From Dillenia suffruticosa (Eukaryota; Streptophyta; Magnoliopsida; Dilleniales; Dilleniaceae), in the NCBI GenBank assembly GCA_033439265.1, contig JAVTVX010000027.1, positions 2,805,001 through 2,869,000 of the forward strand: 64,000 bases of DNA. The letters run 5' to 3'. Below the pieces are notes generated by a model that was given only the letters and a program-made list of their open reading frames with translations, was not told where the DNA came from and searched no databases. The position numbers and the translations under genes are program-made. Shown here piece by piece: positions 10,851 to 21,571 of this stretch (its first letter is position 1; every line of letters begins with the position of its first letter).

Positions 10851-11824
10851 TTAGACGAGCCCTTCAATTAATCCAAACTTCAATAAGAATTTCTTTTGAT
10901 TACAGTCAAGCATTTCACTCAAGCTACAGTCTATGTTCCTATGATTCAAAAGTGTTTGCCTCAATTCTATTCTCTTTCTAAAAGCATGGCGAAAGAAGTC
11001 AGGATAATCAGCAACTTCATCGAGTTGTCTCCCCATTACTTCTACCAAGAATCTGATCCTTGGACCAAGAGAATTTTTTATGCTCTTGATGAGAACAGGA
11101 GGATAACCTGACACCAATGCTACAATCTGCCTATCTCCAAGACCCAACCTCTTCAAATATTCCAAATTGGGTCTCAGAATTTTCTCCGCGGCTCTGCATA
11201 ATACCTCAGGAAAAGTTACTACCACTCGGCAGATCCAACTCGGTCAGGCCTAATGATTTGAGAAATTCTGAGGTAGGTCTTAGCCTTTTATCAACACTAT
11301 AGCCCATAATGAATGGATTCTTCGCTAAAACTTTACCGATCATCCCATCTTTATTCAAGCCAAGACTGGCTAGGAACTCTACAATCTGTGCAAGCTTTAT
11401 TTCAATGCTATAACTGATGAGCCTTGGATTGAGTAAGAACATCTTACCTAGTTGCTTTTCAGAAACGCCGAGTGACTCAAAGAAAGCAAGGAGGGGGCAA
11501 AGCTTCTCTTCCACACTGTGTGAGAGTATATGAGGAAATTTGGTTATAGTAGCAGCAACCTCACTGGGTCTTGTTCCGAGTGTACCAAGACACTGAACCA
11601 TTGGAACAATCTTCTCATTTAACCCTCTTTGAAACAACTGAAGGAATTTTCCTCTCTTCAATGCCAATGCTTTTCAAGTAAGCCCAGTTTTCCGATGCCC
11701 TTTCTCTTTGAACCGTTTCCAAACGCTTGCATTTGGTGAACATTTCCTTGATGCTTTTGTCATCAAACCCTTTGTCCCTAAAGAACCACATAATGCCACT
11801 ACCCCTTTGGCTGCTGATCTCCAT
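10851..11824 (-). pseudogene. mTERF6-like gene, frame-broken
   Basis: The minus strand encodes a single-exon protein very like Arabidopsis MTERF6, a plastid/mitochondrial transcription-termination-type helical repeat protein. It starts MEISSQRGSGIMWFFRDKGF at 11824 and contains KFPHILSHSVEEKLCPLLAF, NPRLISYSIEIKLAQIVEFL, KNPFIMGYSVDKRLRPTSEF and a final IDCSLSEMLDCN block. Two breaks interrupt it. Near 11625 about seven residues (the CPKIL region) are missing with a frame change, and near 11222 the frame shifts between DLPSG and VVVTFPEVLC. Each mTERF repeat otherwise looks well kept, so the loss is recent, or the breaks are sequence errors; the neighbouring intact genes argue against frequent errors. 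Confidence 0.75.
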
Positions 11825-12514
11825 TTTACCTGAGAAGATTTGCACAAACCTAAGCTCCATTATTTTTAACATAATCGCTGCAACTACACGGGTTAAGTCT
11901 TATAAATTCCAAGCAACACACAAAAGAAACGAACTAATCATAGCTTGAAAGGAAGAAAATTAGGATACCAAGATTCAATTGAACGATGAAATGAACAAAT
12001 AACATGATTTAATGATGTGGGTAGATAGTATCCTGGGTCATTGATACCAGATCTTCTCACTTAATGTTCCAAATTTAACCTTAAACGAAAGTACCCCCTT
12101 ATTGTTGAATGTTTGTGGCTAAGAATTGATAGCTAAAATGCAAAAGGCGACATTGCAAAACACTTCATTGAGCAGTTCAAGACACAACTTCGCGTACTAT
12201 TATCAACATTCAATTAGAAGCTTAAATGTGAAGAATTTCAATCAACTCAATTCTCAAGACTTCATGACCAAACCATGCACCTAAATCTTTTGAAAGAAAG
12301 CATAAAATCAAACACATGGTGGGTTCAGATAACAGACGGAAGATTACCTTCATGATATTTCAGAGTTAAAACATTAGTTGAATTGGGGGTGAGAGAGAGA
12401 GAGAGAGTAATTCAAAACAGAGAGGTTTGGTTCTCTTCTCTCAATCCGACGGCCTCTGTTTCTTGCCTGGAGCTTGACTAGCCGGCATGGTGGGTGGTGG
12501 ATAGGGTGCGTGTG

Positions 12515-12516
<2 letters not shown>
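11825..12516. other. Upstream region of the mTERF6-like gene
   Basis: AT-rich 5' flank and probable leader of the mTERF6-like gene on the minus strand. GA-rich and CT-rich tracts at 12395-12410 and 12517-12556 are of the kind often found near plant transcription starts. No further open frame with family resemblance. Confidence 0.4.

Positions 12517-12556
<40 letters not shown>
12517..12556. repeat. (CT)n microsatellite
   Basis: About 20 CT units, almost uninterrupted. Confidence 0.9.
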
Positions 12557-12561
<5 letters not shown>

Positions 12562-13479
12562 CCTCCCCGACAGTAATTCTCCCTCCGGTTATCTCATGTG
12601 CAGTTGCTCGTGCGTTTCGCTTTCCTTGATTTTTTTTTTCATTAGTTATTCAAACAAATTATAATTTTTTAAAAACAAGTTAAAAGAAGTATTTGCTCTG
12701 AGGGAAAATTGTAAAATTAGAAAAAAAAAATTATAAGGCTTTCAAATTGAATTATTTATAAATCTTGTCTGAATTTGTAGAAATTATACTATAAATCTCA
12801 AATAAATATTAATTTTATTTTATTTTATGTTAATAAAAGACTAAACAAACTTGCATTAACACTAATATTTTATTATGACTTTTATTTTTTTTTTGTTTTT
12901 CTTTGTAGAAGAATTTATTTTTTATAATTCAATTATTAATTTTGTTCAATTTATTATATAGCATCGTTTCAAAATTACAATTTAAAATTTATATAAGTGA
13001 AAAATATCGATAAAAAAAACAGAGATATTGTCCGAGATCCAAGAAACTTGCTATTCACAGTTTAACCATTGTAGTTAAAATGAATTTTTACCATCAATGT
13101 CAGGCCTTTTATACTTCTAAAATGTTTTTATTGTTAAAGTGCCAATAATTTTTATCTTTTCTTGTACTTGAATTTAGTGTTTGATCTTCCTACTCGGCAA
13201 TTAATTAAATGTCTTAGTTTAGAGACACATACACCTTGCACTTGAATACATAAGACTATCGACTAGAAAGGGATTAATAAATTATAATTCAATTAATACT
13301 GTCTCTTTTTTTGTCGTAAAGATTCGAGCGTCGTTGTATATTAAGGAAAAAAAACACTGTTCCATGTAGAGTCTCACTAACGGGGGGTTGTCGACAAGTA
13401 TGTTTTCGAGTTTCTAGAATTTTCATCTAATTTGTTTGAGATATTCACCGAAAGCCAAGTGGGTATTGGTGAGTTGCAT
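12557..13479. other. AT-rich spacer, nothing recognised
   Basis: Long A/T runs and no open frame with a family match on either strand. Confidence 0.5.
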
Positions 13480-13800
13480 TTTAAGTATGGTCATGCTAAG
13501 GTTGCTACTGAGGTTTTTTTAAATGAGAAATCTATGGTTGATATTCAGAATTCTACTACTCTGGTTGGTGAGATGTGGGTGCAAGGGTTTTAAATGAAAT
13601 ATTGGAGAACGGAGTTGAGCCTTATTTTGTTACTTATAAGGTGTGTTGAATTAAATGGCGTCCGTAGGATGTCTAGATAGCATCTTGAGGAAAAAATTGG
13701 TGGATTGTGAGGGATGGGGAGAAGCTGTTCGATGAAATGAGGGAGAAGGATTGAGCCCGATATTATTAGTTTTGTAATCGAGCCGACTATTCAAAATCTC
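13480..13800 (+). pseudogene. Pentatricopeptide-repeat gene scrap
   Basis: Short plus-strand pieces read like PPR motifs: EILENGVEPYFVTYKVC near 13600-13650 and EKLFDEMREK followed in the next frame by IEPDIISFVI near 13725-13780. These are the typical EM-x-x-x-G-V-E-P-D-x-V-T-Y wording of P-type repeats in plant organelle RNA-binding proteins. The pieces are in different frames with stops between, so this is a relic of perhaps two or three repeats. Confidence 0.6.
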
Positions 13801-13878
13801 AATCTCGACTCGTTATAAAACCCATACATGTAAGATTGACTATGGTGAGTGTTTCGAAATATCAAGCTCATTAACCAT

Positions 13879-14956
13879 CACTACAAAAAAACACATTTTT
13901 TACGATGAAATTTAGCGATAAATTTTTTTCGTTACAAATTTGCGACGAATTTAGCGACAAAATATTTTTTCATCGCTATTTCTAACGAAATTTCCAACGA
14001 AAAAAAAGTCGTAGCTAATTTAGAGACGACCGGAAATTTGTCGCTAATTTTGCGACGAATTTCAACATTTGTCGCTACTTTTGCGACGAATTCTGAGATT
14101 CGTCGCTAATTTTGTCACGAATTTTGAAATTCGTCACTAATTTTGAAAATAATAAAATAAAATAAAATATTAATATATATTAATTAATTAATTAATTAAT
14201 TTTGCGACGAATTTCAAAATTCGTAGCAAAATTAGCGACGAATCTCAGAATTCATCGCAAAAGTTGAAAAATAATAAAATAAAATAAAATATTAATATAT
14301 ATTAATTAATTAATTAATTAATTTTGCGATGAATTTCAAAATTCGTGGCAAATTTTGCGACGAATTTCAAAATTTGTCGCAAATTTTTGAAAATAATAAA
14401 ATAAAATAAAATTTTAATATAAATTAATTAATTAATGAATTAATTTTGCGACGAATTTTAAAATTCGTCGCAAAATTTTGAAAATAATAAAATAAAATAA
14501 AATTTTAATATATATTAATTAATTATTTATTTAATTTTGCGACGAATTTCAAAATTCGTCGCAAAATTTTGAAAATAATAAAATAAAATAAAATTTTAAT
14601 ATAAATAAATTAATTGATTAATTAATTTTGTCACGAATTTTAAAATTTGCCGCAAAATTTTAAAAATAATAAAATAAAATAAAATTTTAATATTAATTAA
14701 TTAATTAATTTTGCGACGAATTTCAAAATTCGTGGCAAATTTTACGACGAATTTCAAAATTCGTCACAAAATTTTGAAAATAATAAAATAAAATAAAATT
14801 TTAATATATATTAATTATTTATTTATTTAATTTTGCAACGAATTTCAAAATTCGTGACAAATTTTGCGACAAATTTCAAAATTCGTCGCAAAATTTTGAA
14901 AATAATAAAATAAAATAAAATTTTACTATAAATAAATTAATTAATTAATTAATTTT
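13879..14956 (+). mobile_element. CACTA-type element end with palindromic subterminal array
   Basis: It opens with CACTACAAAAAAACAC, a typical CACTA (En/Spm) terminal repeat. This is followed by a dense array of the palindromic word GCGACGAATTTCAAAATTCG and its variants. From about 14200 the words sit in a tandem array of roughly 90-bp and 120-bp units, each with one or two palindromes, an AATAATAAAATAAAATAAAA block and a TTAA repeat. Subterminal arrays of this kind are the transposase-binding zones of the family. I find no opposite end ending in GTAGTG before unit 2, so only one end survives. It has no transposase. Confidence 0.7.
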
Positions 14957-15137
14957 GACACCATGTCCCGCCACCTGGTTAAAGATTTGAACCAATTATC
15001 CTGGGTTCTATCAAACCCTAGTTTTCAACCTCCCAATATGAAAACATCATTTGGGGTTCAATTAGTTTCAAGCTTTACAATCTCTCTCTCTCTCTCGCAA
15101 GAAATGTAAACATTTCCAGATGCTCATTTTTGCTTGC

Positions 15138-15510
15138 CAAAGAATCCAATTAGCTCCATGGACAAGTGTTGACAACCGGAACTCTATGTATGTCGATGTT
15201 CTGGATCATACCCTTTAAGATTTTCATTAAAATAGATGCAATCTCTCTCTCTCTCCTCTTATACGGAATCCCCACTAAGACGATTTTCTCTGGTCTATTC
15301 CGAATAAGAATATAGCATTCCAAGCATGTAAATGCGTCAAGAAACGGTAGATATGGTTATTTCACATTATTATTACCCTGTTTGCTTGTTCTTTCATGGG
15401 CCAAGCGTTTTTAACAGGAAAAGATTAAACAGCGGCGATGCCATGCACCATTTGATTAGGCCAACACTGCCAGCCAACTGACAGAATAGCACCAATAGAA
15501 GAGAGAGAGA
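15138..15510 (+). pseudogene. Deleted remnant of the duplicated spacer with PGG scrap
   Basis: Pieces of the spacer block of units 1 and 3 appear in the same order but with large deletions. The CCAAAGAATCCAATTAGCTC word (as at 480) is followed by the plus-strand PGG remnant (as at 1042-1345) and then the leader of the gag-like exon copy (as at 3618-3665). This shows unit 2 once carried the whole spacer. A (GA)n run follows at about 15500-15518. Confidence 0.65.
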
Positions 15511-15675
15511 GAGAGAGAACAAGCCTCATTATGAATTAAAAAAAAAAAAAAAGGTAGTAAACAATTTGGAACATTGACTGGAAATGTAACTATGAGCTTG
15601 TAACACACTTCTCAATAAAATAATAACAAAAAATAATTCTTCTCAATAAAATAATAATAAAAAATAATTATATCG

Positions 15676-17439
15676 TTACCATGGCAATCTTTTTTTGTTG
15701 AAAATGCTAGGACCGTACGTGGAAAGAGCAATCTCAACGAGAAGAGGAAACTGCAACAAAGCGAAAAGGGTAATGGGAATGCTACTAAGCAAAATAATTG
15801 GTATGATAATCCAATCTAGTCTTTCATGTAGCATCATGTAGAGTGTTGCACCAAAGGCTATCATCATGGTTGCAATAGAGACGAAAAGCGTAGACAAAGC
15901 AATAATCAATTTGTTGGGTAGAGACTTGAGAAAATCATCCTCTGCATAGCGGGTGGTGAGAATTCCTAAGAATATTAGTATGGATGTTGTAGAGGAGAAG
16001 AGAGAGATTGCAACTGAGATGATGAAAACCATGAACGGGGTGACAGTTATGCCGGATTCCTTTCCCAAGAACACAGGCAAGCCCGAGTTTTGGTCATTAC
16101 CACCTGGAACTGTAAATGCTGCGGTGAACATGATAGTTGCAATGAGAGTGGCCACAACCATACCAAATGTTGCTGTGTCTTTCATCCACTTCTCTCCTTC
16201 TTTAACCAAGTTCTCGTGTTGCACGGTAAACAAGTCTCTTGGTGTCCTTCCCTCGATGTTTCTTGCTTCCTTGAACTTGGGCTCCACAATTTTTTCCACC
16301 TCCTACAATTGTGTCATTGACCACATTTGATTATAGTTCTTTTATGATATAAGAAAGATAGACTAGGCCAACGGATAGTTAATTTACTATGAATAAGTGT
16401 TTATATTTTAATTAAATTTCGAATTCAAAATTTAAAAATAAAAAATATTATATTAAAAGAATAATAGAGTTTTCATAAATATTCGAATCGGAATAATTGA
16501 TGTATGGTTCCAGATACCGTAGTAGATTTTAAAAAGAAAAATAGGAAAGATAGACCAGAGCAAGGGACGACCTTTTCGATATATCTAAATATTAAGCAGG
16601 GACTTAGCCCCTCCTTTGAAGCTAGGCTTGCCCGGAAGTATGCCACGGAAGCTCAGCCCTTCTAGGCCTGGGCCTAATTCTAGGTCAGACTAGGTTTGAC
16701 TGCATCTGACTTTTTTTCCCAGACACTGGTTATTGCTAAAGAAAAACAAATACAAAGAACAAAAAAATCGTTTCAACTTATTTTTGAACACTCAATGCAA
16801 TACCTTAAACCATTGTAGCTCCCTTTGCATTTGTAGAGCACCACCCGACTTTCGACCAAGCTGAGAAGAGGGAGCTAGCATTGCGGCATGATGCAACATA
16901 TTGTTACCAAATGTGTCTCTGTAGCCCACTATAATATACTTCTTTGTGCCCATTTCATACATAAGGTTGAAAATATTTTCCTGGCGTTGGAGCACTGCAT
17001 AATTAAAGGGATATCTTCCATGTTCATCAAAGAACCATATCAAGTCAGGATAAGACTTAAACACCTCAATGACAAACTCAATCAGCCCATATTCAACAGC
17101 ACGGAACAATGCCTGTGTTATCCCACTCTTCGAAAACTCTGACCAGTCCAAAACGGATATCTCTTTACAAAGTCTATGTAGCAATTCAAGAGCTTGAGCA
17201 TGTATCAGCTTTCGCTCTTCTATATGCTTAGCACCTGGAACTATGATGACGAGAAACACAATTAGGGCAAATTGGCTGAGTGGAAGGTATATACTCAAAT
17301 TAAGAAAGAAGAATTAGGTGATCGTATTTTGTCACATCTTGCATACCCAAAATTTTTGTGATTCTCCAAAACAGTCCAAACAATTTTCTAAGCGCTGCAT
17401 GTGAAAAATTGGACAAACATGTTAACTTCCTCTAACTTT

Positions 17440-17498
<59 letters not shown>

Positions 17499-19709
17499 AT
17501 ACATTGGACTACAATGTTCCTATGATCGTCTTGACTTCCTCTTGGAATTTGGATGTTGATTTGGAGATTGCTTTGAGCATAAGAAGATTGTATGGGTATA
17601 CCTTCCATATTTAACATAGCTATGTTACTGATGTGTTGGACATCCCTTAGATAACTATCAAAGAGAGGGACTATAATTGCTGTCTAGGGACAATTTTGTT
17701 CTTGGGGTACTCACAAGGATAGATAAATCTTTCCCAGAAAGGAAGGTGATCACCACTTAAAAATGAAGTGGTCGTTCGAGCCAACACATACACACCGGAA
17801 CGTTCCTCTGAGTCCCAACCAAAAGCCAAACGGGGGCATCGTTGAAGTAAATCCAATGCAACATCTGATACATGGTATTGCCAAACAGCACTAATAGTAG
17901 TTGGCATAATACTTTTCAAGAATTTTTATTGAGTGTAAGTTTGAAGCCTAAGATGTTCTTACCAAGAATATCGGCAGCAATGCAATTAGTTAGAAGAGTC
18001 GTACCATTCGTGTTGCCTTGCTCTGGGGTTAGGTCTTCTAGAGGAGTAAGAGAATAAAGATAGCGGGTCATATTAGTATGTCCAGTTGCAGAAGATAATA
18101 CAACCGGGATTTCATTGTACTTGGTTTTGATTCTAACCAAGTTCTTATTCTTTTTTATCATAATTTCTGCAATTTGAGTTGTTCCACCTCGCGCAGCAAT
18201 AGCAAGTGCTGTGTAGCCGTCGACCTCTTGTACTGCCAAGTCTTGTTCTGACATCAATTTCACTAACTCTTCCACAATCTTCACGTGCCCTGCAGTTACT
18301 GCAAGGTGGAGCGGTGTTTTTCCCGGGTGTGAAATTTTCATTCCTACTAGGTGGGGATGCAGGTCAAGAACCTCTTTGGCAGTCTTCCAATCTCCACGAT
18401 CCACAGCCTTGTGAAGCTTAACAAAATGAATGTTCATATTTTCCTGCATCCCTGCCAAGGGTTGCTGCTTTAAGACAAGGACCAAGTAAAGTCTGCAGGG
18501 TCCTTGAACTGCGATCTTGAGTTCAAGGCATTTATTACTCATAAGCAACATGGGACAATATACAACTTTGTTTATTCTACTTTTTTGGAGTCATGGATAT
18601 GAGCTATGAAGAATTTGCTGCCAAGATTGGGATATTAACAGGTGAAGTTATATTGTGCACCTGTGAAAATCTAGAAGTAGACGAATACCTGGCTGAACAG
18701 CCGAGCTAGCTTGTCCTTGAGGTTGTGGACCTTGCAGTAGTTGTTGTCCCTGTGGCTGTGGCTGTAAGTGGTGCTCTTTTTGTGATTGCTGGTCCTGTGA
18801 ATCTTGTGGTGGCTGGGGCTGTGACTGAGGCTGTACCTGCGCTTGCCCTTCTGATTGAGGTCGAGGTTGTTGTATCTGAATTTCTTCTCGTGACTGAGGT
18901 TGTGGCTGTGACTTAGGTTGTACCGGCGCTTTTTCTTGCCACTCAGGTTCTGCTTGATCTTGTGGCGGTGCCTCTGACTGAGAATGAATCAGCACTTGTT
19001 CTTTTGTCCGAGGTTGCTCTTGCTGTGACTGAGGCTGTATCTGCATTTGTTCTTGTGACTGAGGTTGTGGCCGTGACTTAGGTTGTACCTGCGCCTGTTC
19101 TTGTGACTCAGGCTGCATCTGCATCTGTTCTTTTGTCTGAGGTTGTGATTCCTGTGACTGAGGCTGCATCTGCTTTTGTTCTTGTGACTGAAGTCGTGGT
19201 TGTAACTTCGGCTGAGGTTCTGGTAGTTGTTTCTGTGCATCTGACTGAGACTGTATCTGCACTTGTTCCTGTGACTGAGGTCTTGGCTGCAGGGTCTGTG
19301 GCTGTGGCTGTGGCAGCTCCGACTGAGTCTGTATTTGCGCTTGTTTTTGAGATTGTGCACCTTGTGACTGAGGTTGTGGCTGTTGTTGGGGCTGTAGCTG
19401 TGGTTGCTGCCCACAAGTCTGTTCCAGGAAACCCCACGCAGCTCTGGCAGAGTCATTGCTGATAATTCGAGCAAGCATATCCGATGAACATGTCATTTGA
19501 ATAGCGTGTAAAGCCATAGCATTTTTCTTTTGCCAAGTCTTGAAATACCCTTCATCTTCTCCTGGTTTAGACTCCGCTGTGCCTTGAATGACATCCCAAA
19601 GATCTTGACCCTTTAGATAGTTTCTGAGGCATCTGCTCCATGTCATGTAGTTGTCACCTTTTAGAGGTTCCGGAGCTATTGCATACCGCACTCCTTGATT
19701 TGTCTGCAT
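15676..19709 (-). CDS. Gag-like/ankyrin/PGG fusion protein, copy A (7 exons)
   Basis: Exons on the minus strand: 19709-18689, 18451-17963, 17864-17715, 17619-17503, 17394-17347, 17234-16804, 16302-15676. All junctions are GT-AG and the 2883-bp sum is open, giving 960 aa. Residues 8-100 resemble the DUF4219/UBN2 gag region of Copia-type retrotransposons (LKGDNYMTWSRCLRNYLKGQ, then DLWDVI, then AARAAWGFLEQ-like wording). Residues 105-335 are a Gln/Pro/Ser-rich repeat tract with no zinc knuckle. Residues 345-505 and 620-740 are ankyrin repeats (GKTPLHLAVTAGHVKIVEEL, DGYTALAIAARGG). Residues 753-960 are the PGG domain with four membrane segments and VPGGNDQN. Ankyrin-PGG proteins (ACD6, ITN1) are membrane proteins of salicylate, cell-death and salt responses; the role of the gag-like part is unknown. 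Intron 4 starts with a long microsatellite. The fusion is inferred from phases and not from transcripts. Confidence 0.85.
17441..17497. repeat. Compound (GT)n(GA)n microsatellite against a splice donor
   Basis: It lies inside intron 4 of copy A, directly next to the GTATGC donor at 17502-17497. On the coding strand the intron therefore begins with the donor, then (CT)n, then (AC)n. Copy B has the same arrangement at 32759-32804 with a shorter array. Confidence 0.9.
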
Positions 19710-20133
19710 AATTGATCCCGAATCTTTGCTGCTCAGATGATGATAGTAAAAAAGCTAAGCTAAGATTAAGTGAGATGAGGAAGAGAGAAGATAATCCAAG
19801 ATCTGTCAGAAGGGTATAGTGTTTGGTTAATTACATGTTTGGTTCCAGAACTTTGTCAAAATTTACAAATTAATTCTTATATTTAAAAATATTATATTAC
19901 AGTGCTCAAAGTTTTAAAACCGTAACTTATTGATCATTCCATTATAAATGGTGATAGAGTATCTGTTAACTGATGACAATGACGTGAAATAAAATGACAA
20001 TTTAGATGGAGGTATGGATACTGACGCTGACGTGGTGGTTATTTTTTGGGATTCTGGTCTTTACATGCTTCTCAATAAATTTATAGCTTCTCAATAAATT
20101 TATAACTTCTCTCAACTTTGATGCTCCACCGTG

Positions 20134-20170
<37 letters not shown>
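20134..20170. repeat. (CT)n microsatellite
   Basis: About 17 CT units at the inner edge of the left inverted repeat. The right arm has a shorter GA-rich counterpart near 21171-21192. Confidence 0.85.
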
Positions 20171-20171
<1 letters not shown>

Positions 20172-20722
20172 AGTCCTCAGATCACCCGTTTTTGAAGATC
20201 AAAGATAGAAACAACAAATTAAAAAAAAAGAAAAGAAAAGAACAGCGAAATAATTTGAATGGGCAATTTTTGAGACAGTGAAACAAAATATATATATGCA
20301 TTACATTACATTAATTTGCATCATCATCAGATGTTCAGAATCTTGATCATTTTTTTGTTACATAATAAACCCCAAAAAATTACAAAACGGAAGAAAAAAG
20401 GAACAGAATAATCCGGTGAAGTCATCCGCATCGTCACCCGCTACCCCAATCTTTTCGGCAGCCCCAAGATTTCTATACAAAAAACAAGAGCTGATAAATT
20501 TTTGAATATTTTTGTAAATCAGAAAACCCCAACGCCACCCCCCAAAAAGAGTTCTTCACTCTCTTCAACCATTTTTTTTTTTTTTTTTACTCCAGATTAT
20601 ATACAATGTTTTCTTCGTTCTTGCCCTTCTCTTTTGCTACCCACCACTCGTAATATACAATTTATAAAAATGCGATGGGAAAAACCGAAATCCCTAGAAG
20701 GCCACCGATCCAAAATCCCACA

Positions 20723-21037
20723 TCACATAACAAGCTCCAAAACCCAATCCACATCAGGACCCGAAGAATTAACGTTAGGAGAAGGCTCAACCTTTCCAAG
20801 AGAGTTCTCCCTTCTCAGCTTATCAAACATCTTCGCCCGTAAATCCTTAGCCGACTCGACCCGCTCCATAACAGGTTCTTCCTCGACCCCATTCTCCCCA
20901 AAATCCAGATGGCCAACTCCGTTCGGTTTCCCAGTTGGTGTAGATGGAAGACTACAAACCCATTTCTCAAAACCGACATCCTGGGAGACGTTCCAAACGG
21001 CCGACTTAACTGCAAATGCCTGATAGAACCCACCATC
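20723..21037 (-). pseudogene. Captured host-gene exon fragment, unidentified
   Basis: An open frame of 104 codons on the minus strand without an early Met. It reads AVKSAVWNVSQDVGFEKW, then SLPSTPTGKPNGVGHLDFGE, then ERVESAKDLRAKMFDKLRRE, and ends DVDWVLELVM. The composition and the lack of low complexity say genuine plant coding sequence, but I do not recognise the family. It begins just after a GCATTTGCAG acceptor-like site and sits between the arms of the Mutator-like element, so it looks captured and not resident. A poly-T run at about 20570-20590 lies downstream of its end. Confidence 0.55.
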
Positions 21038-21571
21038 TCATCAGCTGATTTTTATTACAAGGAAGTTGGGTTTTTTTCCCGAGGGGTTGGTTTTGTGCTC
21101 AGCGGTGGTTCGGATTTACGATGAGGAGGAAAAGGTTAGGAGAGGTGGTATCCATGGTAAGGAAAAGAAAGGGAGAGAGAGAAAGAGAGAGACACGGTGG
21201 AGCACTAAAGAAGAGAGAGGTAACAAACTTATTGGGAAGCAGGGAAAGGCCAGAATCACCCAAAACACAAACGAATTTGCTGACGTGGAATGTCATGTCA
21301 CCGATAAAAACGGTTTGATACTGCCACATCAGCAACATGTAACAAGAAATGCCTTTTGACGTGGACATGACAATAACGTGTCAGGATCTATATATTCACC
21401 TAAGTTGCCCATATTATTCCACGTCGGAGCTAAATGGATATCCGGTCATTATCTATAACCATAACGGAAGGATCAATTGCTGTTTTAAAAGTTTGAGTAC
21501 CATAATGTAATATTTTTAAGGCTAATTTGTGAAATTCAAGTAAATTCAGAGGACCAACATGTAATCAAACC

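Larger units (their letters stand above)
19825..21571. mobile_element. Mutator-like element with captured gene DNA (Pack-MULE candidate)
   Basis: The two ends are long imperfect inverted repeats: about 19825-20165 and 21175-21571 read against each other from GGTTAATTACATGTTTGG at the left to GGTTTGATTACATGTTGG at the right, and the match runs inward to a GCTCCACCGTG word on both arms. The flanks carry a degenerate 9-10 bp repeat (ATAGTGTTT and ATCGGTGTTT). The related locus upstream of copy B (35030-35050) has no such element, so an empty site exists. No transposase is present. The inner 1 kb is richer in GC and holds an exon-like piece of a host gene on the minus strand. Long arms and 9-bp target repeats are the hallmark of Mutator-like elements. 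Confidence 0.7.

Noticed and set aside
12960-14960. CRISPR-like array
   Set aside because: The regular palindromic repeats are the subterminal array of a CACTA-type element in a plant genome; spacers are not unique and there are no cas genes.
15953-16330. Plus-strand open frames across the PGG exons (also 7517-7921 and 31062-31697)
   Set aside because: They run antisense to conserved membrane-segment coding and recur only because the exon itself is conserved.
18725-19462. Long Val/Ala-rich open frames on the plus strand (for example 19103-19462)
   Set aside because: They are shadows of the Gln-rich coding repeat on the minus strand; CAG/CAA-rich repeats read backwards give Val/Leu/Ala codons without stops.
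20300-20360. miR172-like wording (CATCATCATCAGATG near AGAATCTTGATCAT)
   Set aside because: The match to the mature microRNA breaks after about 12 bases and no stable hairpin places it in a stem.
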